Assembly (NCBI GenBank): GCA_964489525.1
Contig: CAZAYY010000019.1
Span: forward strand, 15,829 to 79,828
Length of the DNA: 64,000 bases
Direction of reading: 5' to 3'
From: CAZAYY01 sp964489525
Lineage (GTDB): Bacteria; Chloroflexota; Anaerolineae; Anaerolineales; JABWBV01
Under the pieces are notes generated by a model. The model worked only from the letters and a program-made list of their open reading frames with translations, was not told the origin of the DNA and did not search any database. Below are positions 8,184 through 17,846 of the stretch, piece after piece. Both the position numbers and the translations under genes were made by a program. Numbering within the stretch: position 1 is the first letter of the stretch; each line of letters starts with the position of its first letter.

Positions 8184-9410
8184 ATGAACCCACTTCGTTT
8201 CATCCATATCCCGGTTGCCCTGTACCACCGGAGGTTTCTTTACCTGTGGTTGGGGTTGATGATTTCGGTGGCAGGCAGCCAGATGCAGCTTGCCGCCATC
8301 CACTGGCACATCAACGAAATCACCCCCGAACCCCTGGCGCTGGGGCTGATTGGTGCGGCGCGCATCCTGCCGGTGATTGTCTTTTCGCTGGTCGCCGGGG
8401 CCGTGGCCGACAGCGCCAACCGCCGTTGGGTGCTGTTGGTGACCCAATCCAGCCAGCTTTTACTGGCAGCCGCCCTGGCGCTGCTCACTTTCAGCGGGGC
8501 AATTATGCTCTGGCATATTTACCTGATCACCGCGCTGCAGGCAGTGAGTATTGCCTTTGATGGCCCGGCGCGGCAATCCCTGGTGCCCAATCTGGTGCCA
8601 GGCAAAGATTTGCCCAACGCCTTCAGCCTGACTTCGATTGCCTTCAGCACGGGTTCGATTGTGGGCCCGGCGCTGGGCGGTTACATCATTGCCCGTTGGA
8701 CGCTGGGCGCAGCCTACCTGCTCAACGCCATCTCTTTCCTGGCCGTGATTTTTGCCCTGCTGGCGATGGGGCAGGTGGAGCAGCGGCGCACAGAACGCAA
8801 GGACCCGGTCAGCTGGGAGGCCATTCGCGAAGGGGTGCGCTTCATCTGGCACAACCCGTTGATTTTGTCTACCATGATCACCGATTTTGCGGCCACGTTT
8901 TTCTCATCGGCCAACACGCTGATGCCCATTGTGGCCAAGCAGATTTTAAAAGTGGGTGAGGAGGGCTACGGCTGGCTGGTGGCTGCCCAACCTGCTGGGG
9001 CCTTATTGGCGGCCAGCGTTATTTCGCAGTTTCGCGAAATTCGACGGCAGGGGCCGGTTTTCCTGGTATCGGTGGTGTTTTTTGGCCTGTCTACCATTGC
9101 CTTTGGGTTTGCGCCCAACCTGGCGGTGGCTTTTGCGACGCTGATGATGGTGGGCGCCTCCGATTCGGTCAGCACGGTCATTCGCAATACAATCCGCAAC
9201 CTGAACACCCCGGACGAGATCCGGGGAAGGATGACCAGCATTAACCAGATTTTCTTCATGGGCGGGCCGCAGTTGGGCGAAATTGAAGCGGGCGTAGTGG
9301 CGCAGCTTTTTGGTGTGCCGTTCGCCATTATCAGCGGCGGGGTGGCTTGTTTGGTGAGTGTGGGGGCTATTGTGCGCAAATGGCCGCATTTATTGAAATA
9401 CGACCACTAA
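8184..9410 (+). CDS. MFS transporter, EntS/MFS_3-like
   Basis: A 408-residue major facilitator with twelve predicted helices. The loop 2-3 motif appears as GAVADSANRRWVLLV, and FDGPARQSLVPNLV and FSTGSIVGPALGG are typical of the MFS_3/enterobactin-exporter branch, generally exporters. It is 21 bp downstream of nadE on the same strand and probably co-transcribed. Its stop overlaps the end of the convergent ABC-F gene by 4 bp. Substrate cannot be predicted. Confidence 0.88.
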   Translation: MNPLRFIHIPVALYHRRFLYLWLGLMISVAGSQMQLAAIHWHINEITPEPLALGLIGAARILPVIVFSLVAGAVADSANRRWVLLVTQSSQLLLAAALALLTFSGAIMLWHIYLITALQAVSIAFDGPARQSLVPNLVPGKDLPNAFSLTSIAFSTGSIVGPALGGYIIARWTLGAAYLLNAISFLAVIFALLAMGQVEQRRTERKDPVSWEAIREGVRFIWHNPLILSTMITDFAATFFSSANTLMPIVAKQILKVGEEGYGWLVAAQPAGALLAASVISQFREIRRQGPVFLVSVVFFGLSTIAFGFAPNLAVAFATLMMVGASDSVSTVIRNTIRNLNTPDEIRGRMTSINQIFFMGGPQLGEIEAGVVAQLFGVPFAIISGGVACLVSVGAIVRKWPHLLKYDH

Positions 9411-11440
9411 TCGTGTAAAAAGGCCCATTCATCCAGCAGTTCTTCAAGGGCGTGTTCCACTTCCACATACTCCTGCCCCAGGGTGTGCAGCTTGCCTGGG
9501 TCTGCGGGTGGGTTTTCGAGCCAGGCAACCAGTTCTGCTTTGCGCTTTTCCAGCTGCGCAATCTGGCTTTCCACTTCATTGAGGCGCTTTTTGCGTTTGC
9601 GGTCTTCAATTTGGGCCTGGTTTTTCTGGCGGGTTTCCTGGGTGCGGGTTTCTTTCTGGCTTGAACGGAACTCAACCCGTTCGGCCACGGCCTGGCTGGC
9701 GCTGCCATCGGCCAGGGCGCTGACCTGCAGGCGGTATTCCTGGTAATTGCCTTTATAGACCTTCAGCCTTTTTTCGCCGGCCTGGATTTCCCAGATCTGC
9801 GTGGCCAGTTTGTCAATCAGGTAGCGGTCGTGGGAGACCAGGATTACCGTACCGTCGAAATTGGCCAGAACTTCTTGCAAAATTTCCTGGGCGGGAATAT
9901 CCAGGTGATTGGTGGGTTCGTCCAACAGCAGCAGGTTGGCATCGGAAAGCGACATTTTCGCCAGTGCCAGCCGCCCGCGCTCGCCACCCGAAAGCACGCT
10001 GACCGGTTTGAAAACATCCTCCCCGGTGAAGAGAAACTGGGCAAGGTAATCGCGCACCTGGGCGGGCAGCATGCCCGGCGCGACCTGATTGATTTCTTGG
10101 ATGAGGGTGTGATTGGGGTTCAGGCCTTCGTGCGCCTGGGCAAAGTAGGCAATGTCCAGGCTTGCGCCCAGGGAAAGCTCGCCTTCCAGGGGATTCAGTT
10201 TGCCCAGCATGGTTTTTAAGAAAGTGGATTTACCTGAACCGTTCGGCCCGATAATGGCAGCACACTCCAGGCGTAAAAACTCAATATCATCTGCCGCGAA
10301 GAGGGGATTGCCAGGGTAGCCAATTTGCAGGTTGTGGGTGCGCAGGATGATTTTGCCGGATCGCTGGCGGGGTTTCAGGCGCAGGTGCAGCCGTTTGTGC
10401 GTATCGTTGGGCGGGCGCAGGCCCTTGATGCGCGCATGGGCGTCGGCTACGCTGAGGATGTTGCCAATATCGGCATCTTCGGCAATTTCGCCCCACTGTT
10501 TGCCGCGCACGCCTTCAAAACCCAGCTGTTCCACGGCTTGCAGATAGCGGCTTAGCCGGCGCAGTTTACCTTTGGCCTGGCTGACGCCCTGGGCGGCGAT
10601 GTTGCGCCGGATGAATTCCAGCTCTTTTTCCAGCCGGGCTTTTTCGGTTTCGAAAAATTCCTTGCGCTGTGCCCAGCGGTCTTCGCGCTGGTTGACATAG
10701 TCGGAATAATTACCGCGATAGGTTTCCATCACCCCCCGGTCCATTTCCAGGATGTGGGTAGCCACCCGATCGATGAAATAGCGATCGTGAGAAACGAACA
10801 GGGCCGCTCCGGGCCACTCTTTTAAAAAGTTCTCGAGCCATTCCACGGCGGCAATGTCCAGGTGGTTGGTAGGTTCGTCGAGGAGCAGCAGGTCGTGGTT
10901 GGAAAGCAGCAGGCGCGCCAGCAGGGCACGGGTGCGCTGGCCGCCAGAGAGAATGCCCAGCGGGTATTCATATTCGCTGCGCTCAAACCCCAGGCCCGTA
11001 AGCACCTGTTGAATGCGATTTTGGTAGGTATAGCCGCCCTGCTGTTCAAAAGTGTGCTGCAGCGCCCCATAGCGTTCTAAAATTTCTTCCAGCTCTGCTT
11101 CTGCCTGGCTGGTGGTCATTTCGGTTTCCAACTGTTTGAGTTGTTTTTCTTGGGCCAACAGGGGTTCAAAAGGTTTTAAACATTCTTCCCAAAGGGTGTT
11201 TTGGGCATCTAAAACCGCTTCTTGCGGCAGGTAGCCCAAAGAGACCCCTTTGGCCAGCTGGAACGAGCCAGCCGAGGCGGGTTCCAAACCCGCCAGGATG
11301 CGCAGCAGGGTGGTTTTACCAATTCCGTTTGGCCCGACAATGGCGTAGCGCGCCCGGTAGGGCAGGCTGAACGTGACCCCGGCAAAGATATCCACCGGGT
11401 CGTAAGATTTGGCGAGAGATGAAACAACCAGAACAGACAT
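9407..11440 (-). CDS. ABC-F family ATP-binding protein
   Basis: A 677-residue soluble protein with two ABC ATPase domains and no membrane segments. Walker A motifs are GPNGIGKT (36-43) and GPNGSGKS (398-405); signatures are LSGGQ (164-168) and LSGGE (483-487); both Walker B motifs read LLLLDEPTNHLD. The interdomain linker (about 250-340) is charged and helical, as in ribosome-binding ABC-F factors, and the C terminus from about 600 is a coiled coil like that of Uup/YdiF. It probably acts on the ribosome or on translation rather than transport. A role in antibiotic resistance cannot be read from sequence. Confidence 0.92.
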   Translation of the reverse strand: MSVLVVSSLAKSYDPVDIFAGVTFSLPYRARYAIVGPNGIGKTTLLRILAGLEPASAGSFQLAKGVSLGYLPQEAVLDAQNTLWEECLKPFEPLLAQEKQLKQLETEMTTSQAEAELEEILERYGALQHTFEQQGGYTYQNRIQQVLTGLGFERSEYEYPLGILSGGQRTRALLARLLLSNHDLLLLDEPTNHLDIAAVEWLENFLKEWPGAALFVSHDRYFIDRVATHILEMDRGVMETYRGNYSDYVNQREDRWAQRKEFFETEKARLEKELEFIRRNIAAQGVSQAKGKLRRLSRYLQAVEQLGFEGVRGKQWGEIAEDADIGNILSVADAHARIKGLRPPNDTHKRLHLRLKPRQRSGKIILRTHNLQIGYPGNPLFAADDIEFLRLECAAIIGPNGSGKSTFLKTMLGKLNPLEGELSLGASLDIAYFAQAHEGLNPNHTLIQEINQVAPGMLPAQVRDYLAQFLFTGEDVFKPVSVLSGGERGRLALAKMSLSDANLLLLDEPTNHLDIPAQEILQEVLANFDGTVILVSHDRYLIDKLATQIWEIQAGEKRLKVYKGNYQEYRLQVSALADGSASQAVAERVEFRSSQKETRTQETRQKNQAQIEDRKRKKRLNEVESQIAQLEKRKAELVAWLENPPADPGKLHTLGQEYVEVEHALEELLDEWAFLHD

Positions 11441-11703
11441 AGGGATATATTTTACCCGAGGATGTGGTTTATAGTTGGGAGTGTGTAGTTCGGAGTGGGG
11501 AACTGGGGGCCGGGGGACAATGGATGGGCCTGGGAAGAAACTTTGCCCGCGTTGGGCAAGGTTTCTCGGTCGCTTTCGCTCGCCGCCTGGGGTGGTACGA
11601 AACGACAGAGGGGGTGCCTATCTGGCTGGGCGGTTGTTTCGGAAAGGCAAACACCAGGGCTTCCGGCTTAATCAAACTTTTAGGTGAGTTTTTACGGGCG
11701 TGT

Positions 11704-11709
11704 TATAAT
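11704..11709 (+). promoter_or_regulatory. Candidate -10 box for LCP operon
   Basis: TATAAT fourteen bases before the ATG at 11723. No good -35 is visible. If used, transcription would start within a few bases of the ATG, giving a nearly leaderless mRNA. Confidence 0.4.
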
Positions 11710-11722
11710 CCCCCTCGATATT

Positions 11723-13156
11723 ATGAACACGTCACGCAATCAACCACAGGGGTTTTCAGTTCGCCTTGTGCTTTGGCTCATCTTCCTGGCGCTCATCAGC
11801 ATTGCAGCCTGGGCTGCTTATAAAGGTGTGCGCGAGGTGATTTCTGCCTGGCGTGTGCCAGGGCTGGAAAACAGCACAGCCTTTCAACCCGACCAGCCCG
11901 GGCCTTTTTCGCCTGAAACGTCCGTAAAAGACCTGACCCAGCAGGGCATTGATGCCACCCGTCCCATCCAAACCAGCCCTGGCCCAGCCGGGGTACCCTG
12001 GGATGGTTCCAGCCGGGTGAATGTTCTGTTAATGGGTTTGGACTACCGCGAATGGGAAGAAGGCGGTGGGCCAGCCCGTGCGGATACCCTGATTCTTTTC
12101 ACCTTTGACCCCGCCTCGCTCACGGCAGGCATGCTTTCCATTCCCCGTGATTTGTGGGTAAATATTCCTGAATATGGATACGCCAAAATCAACACAGCCT
12201 ATACCATGGGGGTGATCTACGACCACCCCGGTGGGGGTCCGGGTGCAACATTGGATGCCGTAGAACAGTTTTTGGGCATCGAAATTCCTTATTATGCCCA
12301 GGTGGATTTCAACGCCTTTGTGCGTTTTATTGACGAGATTGATGGCGTTAAGGTTGATGTTCCGGAAGAGATTCTGATTGACCCGGTGGGCCCGGATATC
12401 CCCCGGACGCTTGAGCCTGGGGTGCAGGTTTTGCCGGGCAGCCTGGCGCTGGCCTATGCCCGGGCCAGGAACACCCCTGCCGGAGATTTTGACCGGGCCC
12501 AACGTCAGCAGCAGGTTATCCTTGCCATTCGCGATCGAATTGTCAGCCTGGACATGATTCCGATCCTGATCACGCGCACCCCCGTTATTTTCCGTGAGCT
12601 TTCAGCGGGCATCAACACCAATCTCACCCTGGAGCAAATCATCCGGATGGGGCTTGCAGCGCAAAAAGTACCCCTGGACAGCATCAAGCGGCTTTCGATT
12701 GGCTATGATGATGTGACCTACGCCAATTCCCCTGATGGCTTGTTTATTTTGCTGCCCGACCTGGACAGGGTTCGTGAGGTGCGGGATGAAATGTTTGCGG
12801 CCAGCCCGCCGGTTACACCCCAGGTGGAAACCCGCCCGCTGGCCGAACTGGTTCGAGAAGAAGATGCCAGAATTGCTGTGCTTAACGCAACCAGCACACC
12901 AGGCCTGGCCGCCAATGCCAGCGCTCAACTGAGGGCAAAAAACCTGAATGTTGCGCAGGCCGGTAACGCCCAACGGGCTTACCAAGTCACTACTGTGATT
13001 GATTACACAGGCAACCCCTATACCTTGCAGTATCTGGTTGAGAATTTTGACATAGACCCCGGCCACATTTTTCACAGCTATAACCCCGAAAGTGAAGTGG
13101 ACATCGAAATTAACCTGGGCAGCGATTGGGGTCAGGTCCTCACACCCACACCATAG
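11723..13156 (+). CDS. LytR-CpsA-Psr (LCP) family protein with LytR_C domain
   Basis: A 477-residue membrane-anchored extracytoplasmic protein: N-terminal hydrophobic segment (VLWLIFLALISIAAWAAY), a LCP domain containing VNVLLMGLDYRE, ADTLILFTFD, SIPRDLWVNIP and the FDRAQRQQQV motif, and a C-terminal LytR_C domain (IAVLNATSTPGLA onward). LCP enzymes transfer polyprenyl-linked glycopolymers onto the cell wall or other acceptors; the conserved arginines of SIPRDL and FDRAQRQ bind pyrophosphate. The ATG at 11723 is preferred over a GTG at 11684. A paralogue follows immediately. Confidence 0.92.
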   Translation: MNTSRNQPQGFSVRLVLWLIFLALISIAAWAAYKGVREVISAWRVPGLENSTAFQPDQPGPFSPETSVKDLTQQGIDATRPIQTSPGPAGVPWDGSSRVNVLLMGLDYREWEEGGGPARADTLILFTFDPASLTAGMLSIPRDLWVNIPEYGYAKINTAYTMGVIYDHPGGGPGATLDAVEQFLGIEIPYYAQVDFNAFVRFIDEIDGVKVDVPEEILIDPVGPDIPRTLEPGVQVLPGSLALAYARARNTPAGDFDRAQRQQQVILAIRDRIVSLDMIPILITRTPVIFRELSAGINTNLTLEQIIRMGLAAQKVPLDSIKRLSIGYDDVTYANSPDGLFILLPDLDRVREVRDEMFAASPPVTPQVETRPLAELVREEDARIAVLNATSTPGLAANASAQLRAKNLNVAQAGNAQRAYQVTTVIDYTGNPYTLQYLVENFDIDPGHIFHSYNPESEVDIEINLGSDWGQVLTPTP

Positions 13157-13207
13157 TTGGCATTTGATTATTGATGATGATTCTGAACTTTCAGGAGGCA
13201 TTCCTTG

Positions 13208-14635
13208 ATGAAATTAACGTCCAATAAACCCATCCGAATTATCCTCCGGGTTGTTTTCTGGGTGGTTTTTTTGGTTTTATTGGTATATGCAGCAGAAACT
13301 GCCTATCGCACGGTTCGAGTTATGGTCCAGGGGTGGGAGGTCACCAGCCTGGGTGAACTGCCCGGTTTTAATCACCAGCCCCCCACGCCAACACCCACCC
13401 AGCCGGCTGGCCCATTGCCCACCGCTGCGCCAGGGGAACCTGAACCAACCCTGGTCCCGGTAGATAACGGCCCAACCTGGGATGGCGCCAAGCGGGTGAC
13501 GGTGCTCGTCATGGGGATTGATTATCGTGATTGGGAATCGGGCGAAGGTGCGCCGCGCACCGATACCATGATCCTGCTTTCTGTAGATCCATTGGCGAAA
13601 ACCGCCGGCATTTTGTCCATCCCCCGTGACTTGTATGTTTCGATTCCTGGTTTTGAAAATGACCGGATTAATACGGCCTATCGGTATGGTGAATTATATA
13701 AATTACCAGGTGGTGGGCCAGAGCTTGCTCGAAAAACGGTAGAAGGTGTGGTTGGGGTTCCGGTAGATTATTACGCCGTGGTGGATTTTTCGACCTTCGT
13801 GCGCGTGATTGATGAACTGGATGGGCTGAAGCTGGATATTCCAGAACCCATTAAAGTGGACCCGATTGGCGAAGCCCCGCCGCGCTGGCTGGAACCGGGC
13901 ATTGCCGTTTACCCTGGCGACCTGGTGTTGGCCTATGCCCGCGCCCGCAATACCGAAGGCGGCGATTTTGACCGGGCCCAGCGCCAACAGCAGGTGATTT
14001 TGGCGATTAAGCGGCGGGTGCTAGAGTTTAACCTCTACCCGCTTTTGCTGGCCAAAGCGCCTATCCTGTACCAGGAAATGGCCAGCGGTGTGCGCACCAA
14101 CATGAACCTGGAACAGGCCATTGCCCTGGCTCGCCTGGCGCTGGATATTTCTGATGAAAATATCCGGCGTGGGGTCATCGGTAAAGAGCATGTCAATTTC
14201 TTCACCACCCCTGAAAACGAGGAAGTGCTTAAGCCCATGCCGGACCAGATTCGGGTGCTGCGCGACCAGGTGTTTGGCACAGCCAACCTGGCAAGCCCAC
14301 TGACTTCGCTTTCTGAAGCTGAACAGGCCCAAACAGAGGCCGCCAGCATCTATATTTATAACGGTAGTGGGCGGGATGGTCTTGCTGCTCGCACAGCGGA
14401 ATATCTCAGTTCGTTGGGAATTACCATCCCAGGCGACCGCCTTGGAAATGCCAACCAGGCTGTCAGCCTGACCTCCATTTATGATTACACAGGCAATCCC
14501 TATACCCTCAATTTCCTGGTGGAAACGCTCAACATCCAGCCCCAGCGGGTGTTTCTGCGTTATGACCCAGCCAGCAGTGTGGATGTAGAAGTGGTGCTTG
14601 GCTCCGACTGGGCAGCCAGCAACCCCATGCCTTAG
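13208..14635 (+). CDS. LytR-CpsA-Psr (LCP) family protein, second copy
   Basis: Same architecture as the previous gene: signal anchor (IILRVVFWVVFLVLLVY), a Pro/Thr-rich spacer, LCP domain (VTVLVMGIDYRD, RTDTMILLSVDP, SIPRDLYVSIPG, FDRAQRQQQV) and a C-terminal LytR_C domain. The two copies share long collinear motifs, such as DYTGNPYTL near the C terminus, so they are a tandem duplication. AGGAGG at 13193-13198 supports ATG 13208 (a TTG at 13205 is also possible). The stop overlaps the kinase start by one base. Confidence 0.92.
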   Translation: MKLTSNKPIRIILRVVFWVVFLVLLVYAAETAYRTVRVMVQGWEVTSLGELPGFNHQPPTPTPTQPAGPLPTAAPGEPEPTLVPVDNGPTWDGAKRVTVLVMGIDYRDWESGEGAPRTDTMILLSVDPLAKTAGILSIPRDLYVSIPGFENDRINTAYRYGELYKLPGGGPELARKTVEGVVGVPVDYYAVVDFSTFVRVIDELDGLKLDIPEPIKVDPIGEAPPRWLEPGIAVYPGDLVLAYARARNTEGGDFDRAQRQQQVILAIKRRVLEFNLYPLLLAKAPILYQEMASGVRTNMNLEQAIALARLALDISDENIRRGVIGKEHVNFFTTPENEEVLKPMPDQIRVLRDQVFGTANLASPLTSLSEAEQAQTEAASIYIYNGSGRDGLAARTAEYLSSLGITIPGDRLGNANQAVSLTSIYDYTGNPYTLNFLVETLNIQPQRVFLRYDPASSVDVEVVLGSDWAASNPMP

Positions 14636-16122
14636 TGCATTCTATTTTTGCCGTGAGAGAAAAAACAGGTCAAGAACCCACCCCCGCACAAAACCAAAGC
14701 CTGCGTTGGCGGGTGGCTTTCTGGGTTGCTTTGCCTGTTTTTGTTTTCTTTTCTGGGCTCTCAATCAGCCAGCATCTCCATGAGATTTCTGTGGTTCGCC
14801 AGCAGGCAGAAATCAGTTCTGAGGCAATTGGCGTTGTGCTGGCCACCAGCCTGCGTGAGATGATGCAGGAAAATGATTTTCCGCTGCTGGTGAAAACCCT
14901 GAACGATGCCGCCAACCAGCCTCCGATGGTGCGCGCCATGCTGTTGGATACCGATGGGTTTTTGGTGGTGGATACCCGGCTTGGCGGGGCGGCTCAGGTG
15001 ATTCCATATTCTTATCAAGATGCCGAGTGTGCTGCCTGTCATCCAGGGGCCGGGGAGCGTCCGTTAAGTATAGACCTGGATACCAATCCTGAACTGCTGC
15101 GAATCGCCATCCCCATTGCCAATGAGCCTTCATGCCAGGATTGCCACCAATCGGATGAAGAAAACCTGGGGGTGATGTTGGTGGATGTGTCGTTAAGCGG
15201 CCTGAGGGAACAGCTTGGCCACGATGTGGGTTTGGACTTAATCTCTTCGCTTGGGTTTACCCTGCTCACATCCCTGGGTGTGTATTGGTTGATCCATTGG
15301 ATGGTGATCCGGCGAGTTGAGCGCTTGCGCCAGCCGATTGCCCGCCTGGCTGCCGGCCATTTTGGGGTTCGAATTCCGATTGCTAACCCGGCACGCGATG
15401 AATTGGATGAACTGGCCCATCATATAAACCGGACTGCCGCGAGCCTGGAAGAAATGGATCAAAGGAGAAAAAACCAGGTCCAACAACAGCAGCAGGCAGT
15501 GGAAGCGGAACGGGCGCGTATCGCGCGCGATTTACATGATAGTACCGCCCAATTTTTGGGGTATGTCAATATGAAAGCCAGTGCCCTCCGCATCCTGGTT
15601 GAGAAAGGGGATCTAACCGATGCAGCCGGCCAGCTTGCCAACCTGTCTGCCATGGCCAACCAGGCTGCAGAGGATGTGCGCAGGGCCATTGCTGGTTTGC
15701 GCAGCCCTGCCCAGCCCGGCCGCAGCCTGGCTTTAGCTCTGGCCGACCAGGTGGAAAGCTGCAACCTGCTGGGTGGAGTCCAGGCCGTGCTGGAAACAGA
15801 CCCGCAGGCCAGCCAGGTTGCGCTGGATGGAGATGTTGAAATTCAGGTGGTGCGTATTGTTCAGGAAGCGCTAAATAACGCCAAAAAACACGCTGCCGCA
15901 AGTCAGGTTTCTGTGCGCCTGGCTGTTGAGGCCGCAGGTTTGTTGGTTGAAGTGGTGGACAATGGGGTGGGCTTCCGCCCCAGCCAGGCAAAGCCCGGTC
16001 TGGGGCTGCTGACCATGCAAGAAAGGGCTGCTACAATCGGTGCAATTTTGTCTATCCAATCCTCTCCAGGGATTGGTTCCCGTATTGGGCTGCTTTTAAA
16101 GTACAATATTCCGCAATTATGA
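14635..16122 (+). CDS. Sensor histidine kinase with two CxxCH haem motifs (NarX/DegS type)
   Basis: A 495-residue membrane sensor kinase. Order: TM1 (about 27-45), extracytoplasmic region with two c-type haem motifs CAACH (132-136) and CQDCH (167-171), TM2 (about 203-225), HAMP (225-275), HisKA_3 dimerisation domain with the phosphoacceptor in ARDLHDS (H301), and HATPase_c (EALNNAKKH, DNGVGF, GLGLLTMQERA). The GTG start at 14635 overlaps the LCP stop. The response regulator gene overlaps its 3' end by ATGA. The haem motifs suggest redox, oxygen or NO sensing by covalently bound haem; that is inference. Confidence 0.9.
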   Translation: MHSIFAVREKTGQEPTPAQNQSLRWRVAFWVALPVFVFFSGLSISQHLHEISVVRQQAEISSEAIGVVLATSLREMMQENDFPLLVKTLNDAANQPPMVRAMLLDTDGFLVVDTRLGGAAQVIPYSYQDAECAACHPGAGERPLSIDLDTNPELLRIAIPIANEPSCQDCHQSDEENLGVMLVDVSLSGLREQLGHDVGLDLISSLGFTLLTSLGVYWLIHWMVIRRVERLRQPIARLAAGHFGVRIPIANPARDELDELAHHINRTAASLEEMDQRRKNQVQQQQQAVEAERARIARDLHDSTAQFLGYVNMKASALRILVEKGDLTDAAGQLANLSAMANQAAEDVRRAIAGLRSPAQPGRSLALALADQVESCNLLGGVQAVLETDPQASQVALDGDVEIQVVRIVQEALNNAKKHAAASQVSVRLAVEAAGLLVEVVDNGVGFRPSQAKPGLGLLTMQERAATIGAILSIQSSPGIGSRIGLLLKYNIPQL

Positions 16123-16766
16123 AAAACATTCTTGTTGTAGACGATCACTCTCTCTTTCGCGATGGCATCATCAGCCTTTTAGAAGCATCAGGGTTTCATG
16201 TGGTTGGGCAAGCGGGCAATGGCCGAGATGCGCTTGAAGTCATTGCAGCCACCTCACCTGATATTGTGTTGATGGACATTCTGATGCCAGAAATGGATGG
16301 CATTACCGCCCTGGGTGAGGTTAAGAAGCGCCACCCGCAAACCAAAGTGGTCATCCTGACGGTGTCGGATGATGATGAAAACTTGTATGAAGCCATTCGC
16401 TGTGGTGCAGATGGATACCTGCATAAAAACCTGGATTCTACCCAATTTATTGAACTACTTCAGGGTTTAGGAAAAGGGGAGGCCGCGGTTACCCGCAAGA
16501 CTGCTGCCCGGATCATGCAGGGTTTTTCTCAAAAAGCGCAGGCCCCAGCGGCACCTACCAATACGCTTACATTGCGAGAAATTGATTTGCTCAGTATGGT
16601 TGCCGATGGCGAATCGAACAAAGCTATTGCCCAACATTTGGACCTGAGCGAAAATACCATTAAATATCACATGCGCAATATCATGCAAAAATTGGGTGCG
16701 CAAAACCGCACAGAAGCGGTGATGGCCGCCCTGCGCGCTGGTTTGATTCGGTCCAAATCTTCGTAA
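16119..16766 (+). CDS. NarL/FixJ-family response regulator
   Basis: A 215-residue two-component regulator with an N-terminal receiver domain (acidic pocket VVDDH; phosphoacceptor D53 in LMDILMPEMDG; lysine in HKNLDS) and a C-terminal LuxR-type helix-turn-helix (TLREIDLLSMVADGESNKA through IMQKLGAQNRTEA). It is translationally coupled to the haem-motif kinase and is its obvious partner. Target genes cannot be seen; the upstream LCP pair is a possible candidate. Confidence 0.94.
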   Translation: MKNILVVDDHSLFRDGIISLLEASGFHVVGQAGNGRDALEVIAATSPDIVLMDILMPEMDGITALGEVKKRHPQTKVVILTVSDDDENLYEAIRCGADGYLHKNLDSTQFIELLQGLGKGEAAVTRKTAARIMQGFSQKAQAPAAPTNTLTLREIDLLSMVADGESNKAIAQHLDLSENTIKYHMRNIMQKLGAQNRTEAVMAALRAGLIRSKSS

Positions 16767-16769
16767 AAA

Positions 16770-17696
16770 TCAGGATTTGCGCAGCTTGGCCCCGCAGGAC
16801 CGGCAAAACCGATCGTTGCCTCCGGCGCGCTTGCCGCAGTTGTGGCAATAGACTGCGGCTTCACTGCGTTCATATTCCAACTCGGGGTCAACCATTTTGC
16901 GGCGCTGGACTTTGGGTTCTGGCTGAGGTTGTTGTCCAGATTTCCAATACCAGTAAATTCCGCTCAGGATAATTCCCAGGCCAAGGATGCCGATGCCCCA
17001 GGGGATGTATTCGGAGATGGTGTCTACCGTGGCGGGGGCGGTGGCAATTGGGCCGCCGGGTACAACCGCCAGCCGTTCTGCTGTAAGGGTGTTGTCGGGT
17101 TTTTCGTATTGGATGGAAAGGTTAAACGATTCGCCAGCCTCCACGGCCCCGATTTCGGCCGCGTTATACACCAGTCCATTTTGGTCTTCGTTAACCGAGG
17201 TAAGCCGGGGGGAGGTGGACATGTTGTATGAGCCTAAGGGCTGTTGGACGGATATTCGCAGGCTGTCTACGCCATAATCAGCAGGCCACTGGTAATCGTA
17301 GCTGCGCAGGGTGCTGTTTGTGGGAATTTCCTGGTAAAACTCAAGCCAAATGCCTGGCAGGGCGCTGGTAAAGGTGATGTATGCCCATTCCCCCCGGATT
17401 TCTCGGGTGTGGGCTGCGGTGATTAAAGTGCCATCCATTTGCTGGATGGCTACGGCGTTGGGTTCGCCGGCTGCCGTTGGGATGCGCAGGGTGATTTCTG
17501 CAGGAAGCTGCACCGATGAAGCCAGGCTGGCGGTGTAAATCACCAACATGCCGGGTTGGTCATATTCGGGCCACAATTCCACCTGAACGCGTGAGAAGCG
17601 AATGGGTCCTTGGGCAGCGGCAGAGGTTGGAAGCAATAAGCCAACCAGCACCAACAACAGACTGGCGGCGGTGAGTGATCTGGCGAGAAACTTCAT
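16770..17696 (-). CDS. Membrane-anchored protein with C-terminal zinc ribbon
   Basis: A 308-residue protein: signal peptide ending near AAAQG, an extracytoplasmic beta-rich domain of about 200 residues, one transmembrane segment (IPWGIGILGLGIILSGIYWY) and a short cytoplasmic tail carrying a zinc ribbon of two CxxC pairs (CHNCG and CRSCG, with an intervening RFC). I do not recognise the external domain. The ATG at 17696 has AGGAG about nine bases upstream; an in-frame start at 17780 would lie in the promoter region, where a TATATTATA box is found. Confidence 0.8.
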   Translation of the reverse strand: MKFLARSLTAASLLLVLVGLLLPTSAAAQGPIRFSRVQVELWPEYDQPGMLVIYTASLASSVQLPAEITLRIPTAAGEPNAVAIQQMDGTLITAAHTREIRGEWAYITFTSALPGIWLEFYQEIPTNSTLRSYDYQWPADYGVDSLRISVQQPLGSYNMSTSPRLTSVNEDQNGLVYNAAEIGAVEAGESFNLSIQYEKPDNTLTAERLAVVPGGPIATAPATVDTISEYIPWGIGILGLGIILSGIYWYWKSGQQPQPEPKVQRRKMVDPELEYERSEAAVYCHNCGKRAGGNDRFCRSCGAKLRKS

Positions 17697-17846
17697 GGAA
17701 GTGTACTCCTGGTAATCCTGGTTTTTCCATTCCCCAGGGATCATGCAGCTGGGGGCTGGGATTTTTGTATAATATACCACTTCCCCAGGTTGGTTGGTAT
17801 ATGTTGATGGGGAGCGCTCAAATGTTGTGATTTCATCTTGAATCTT

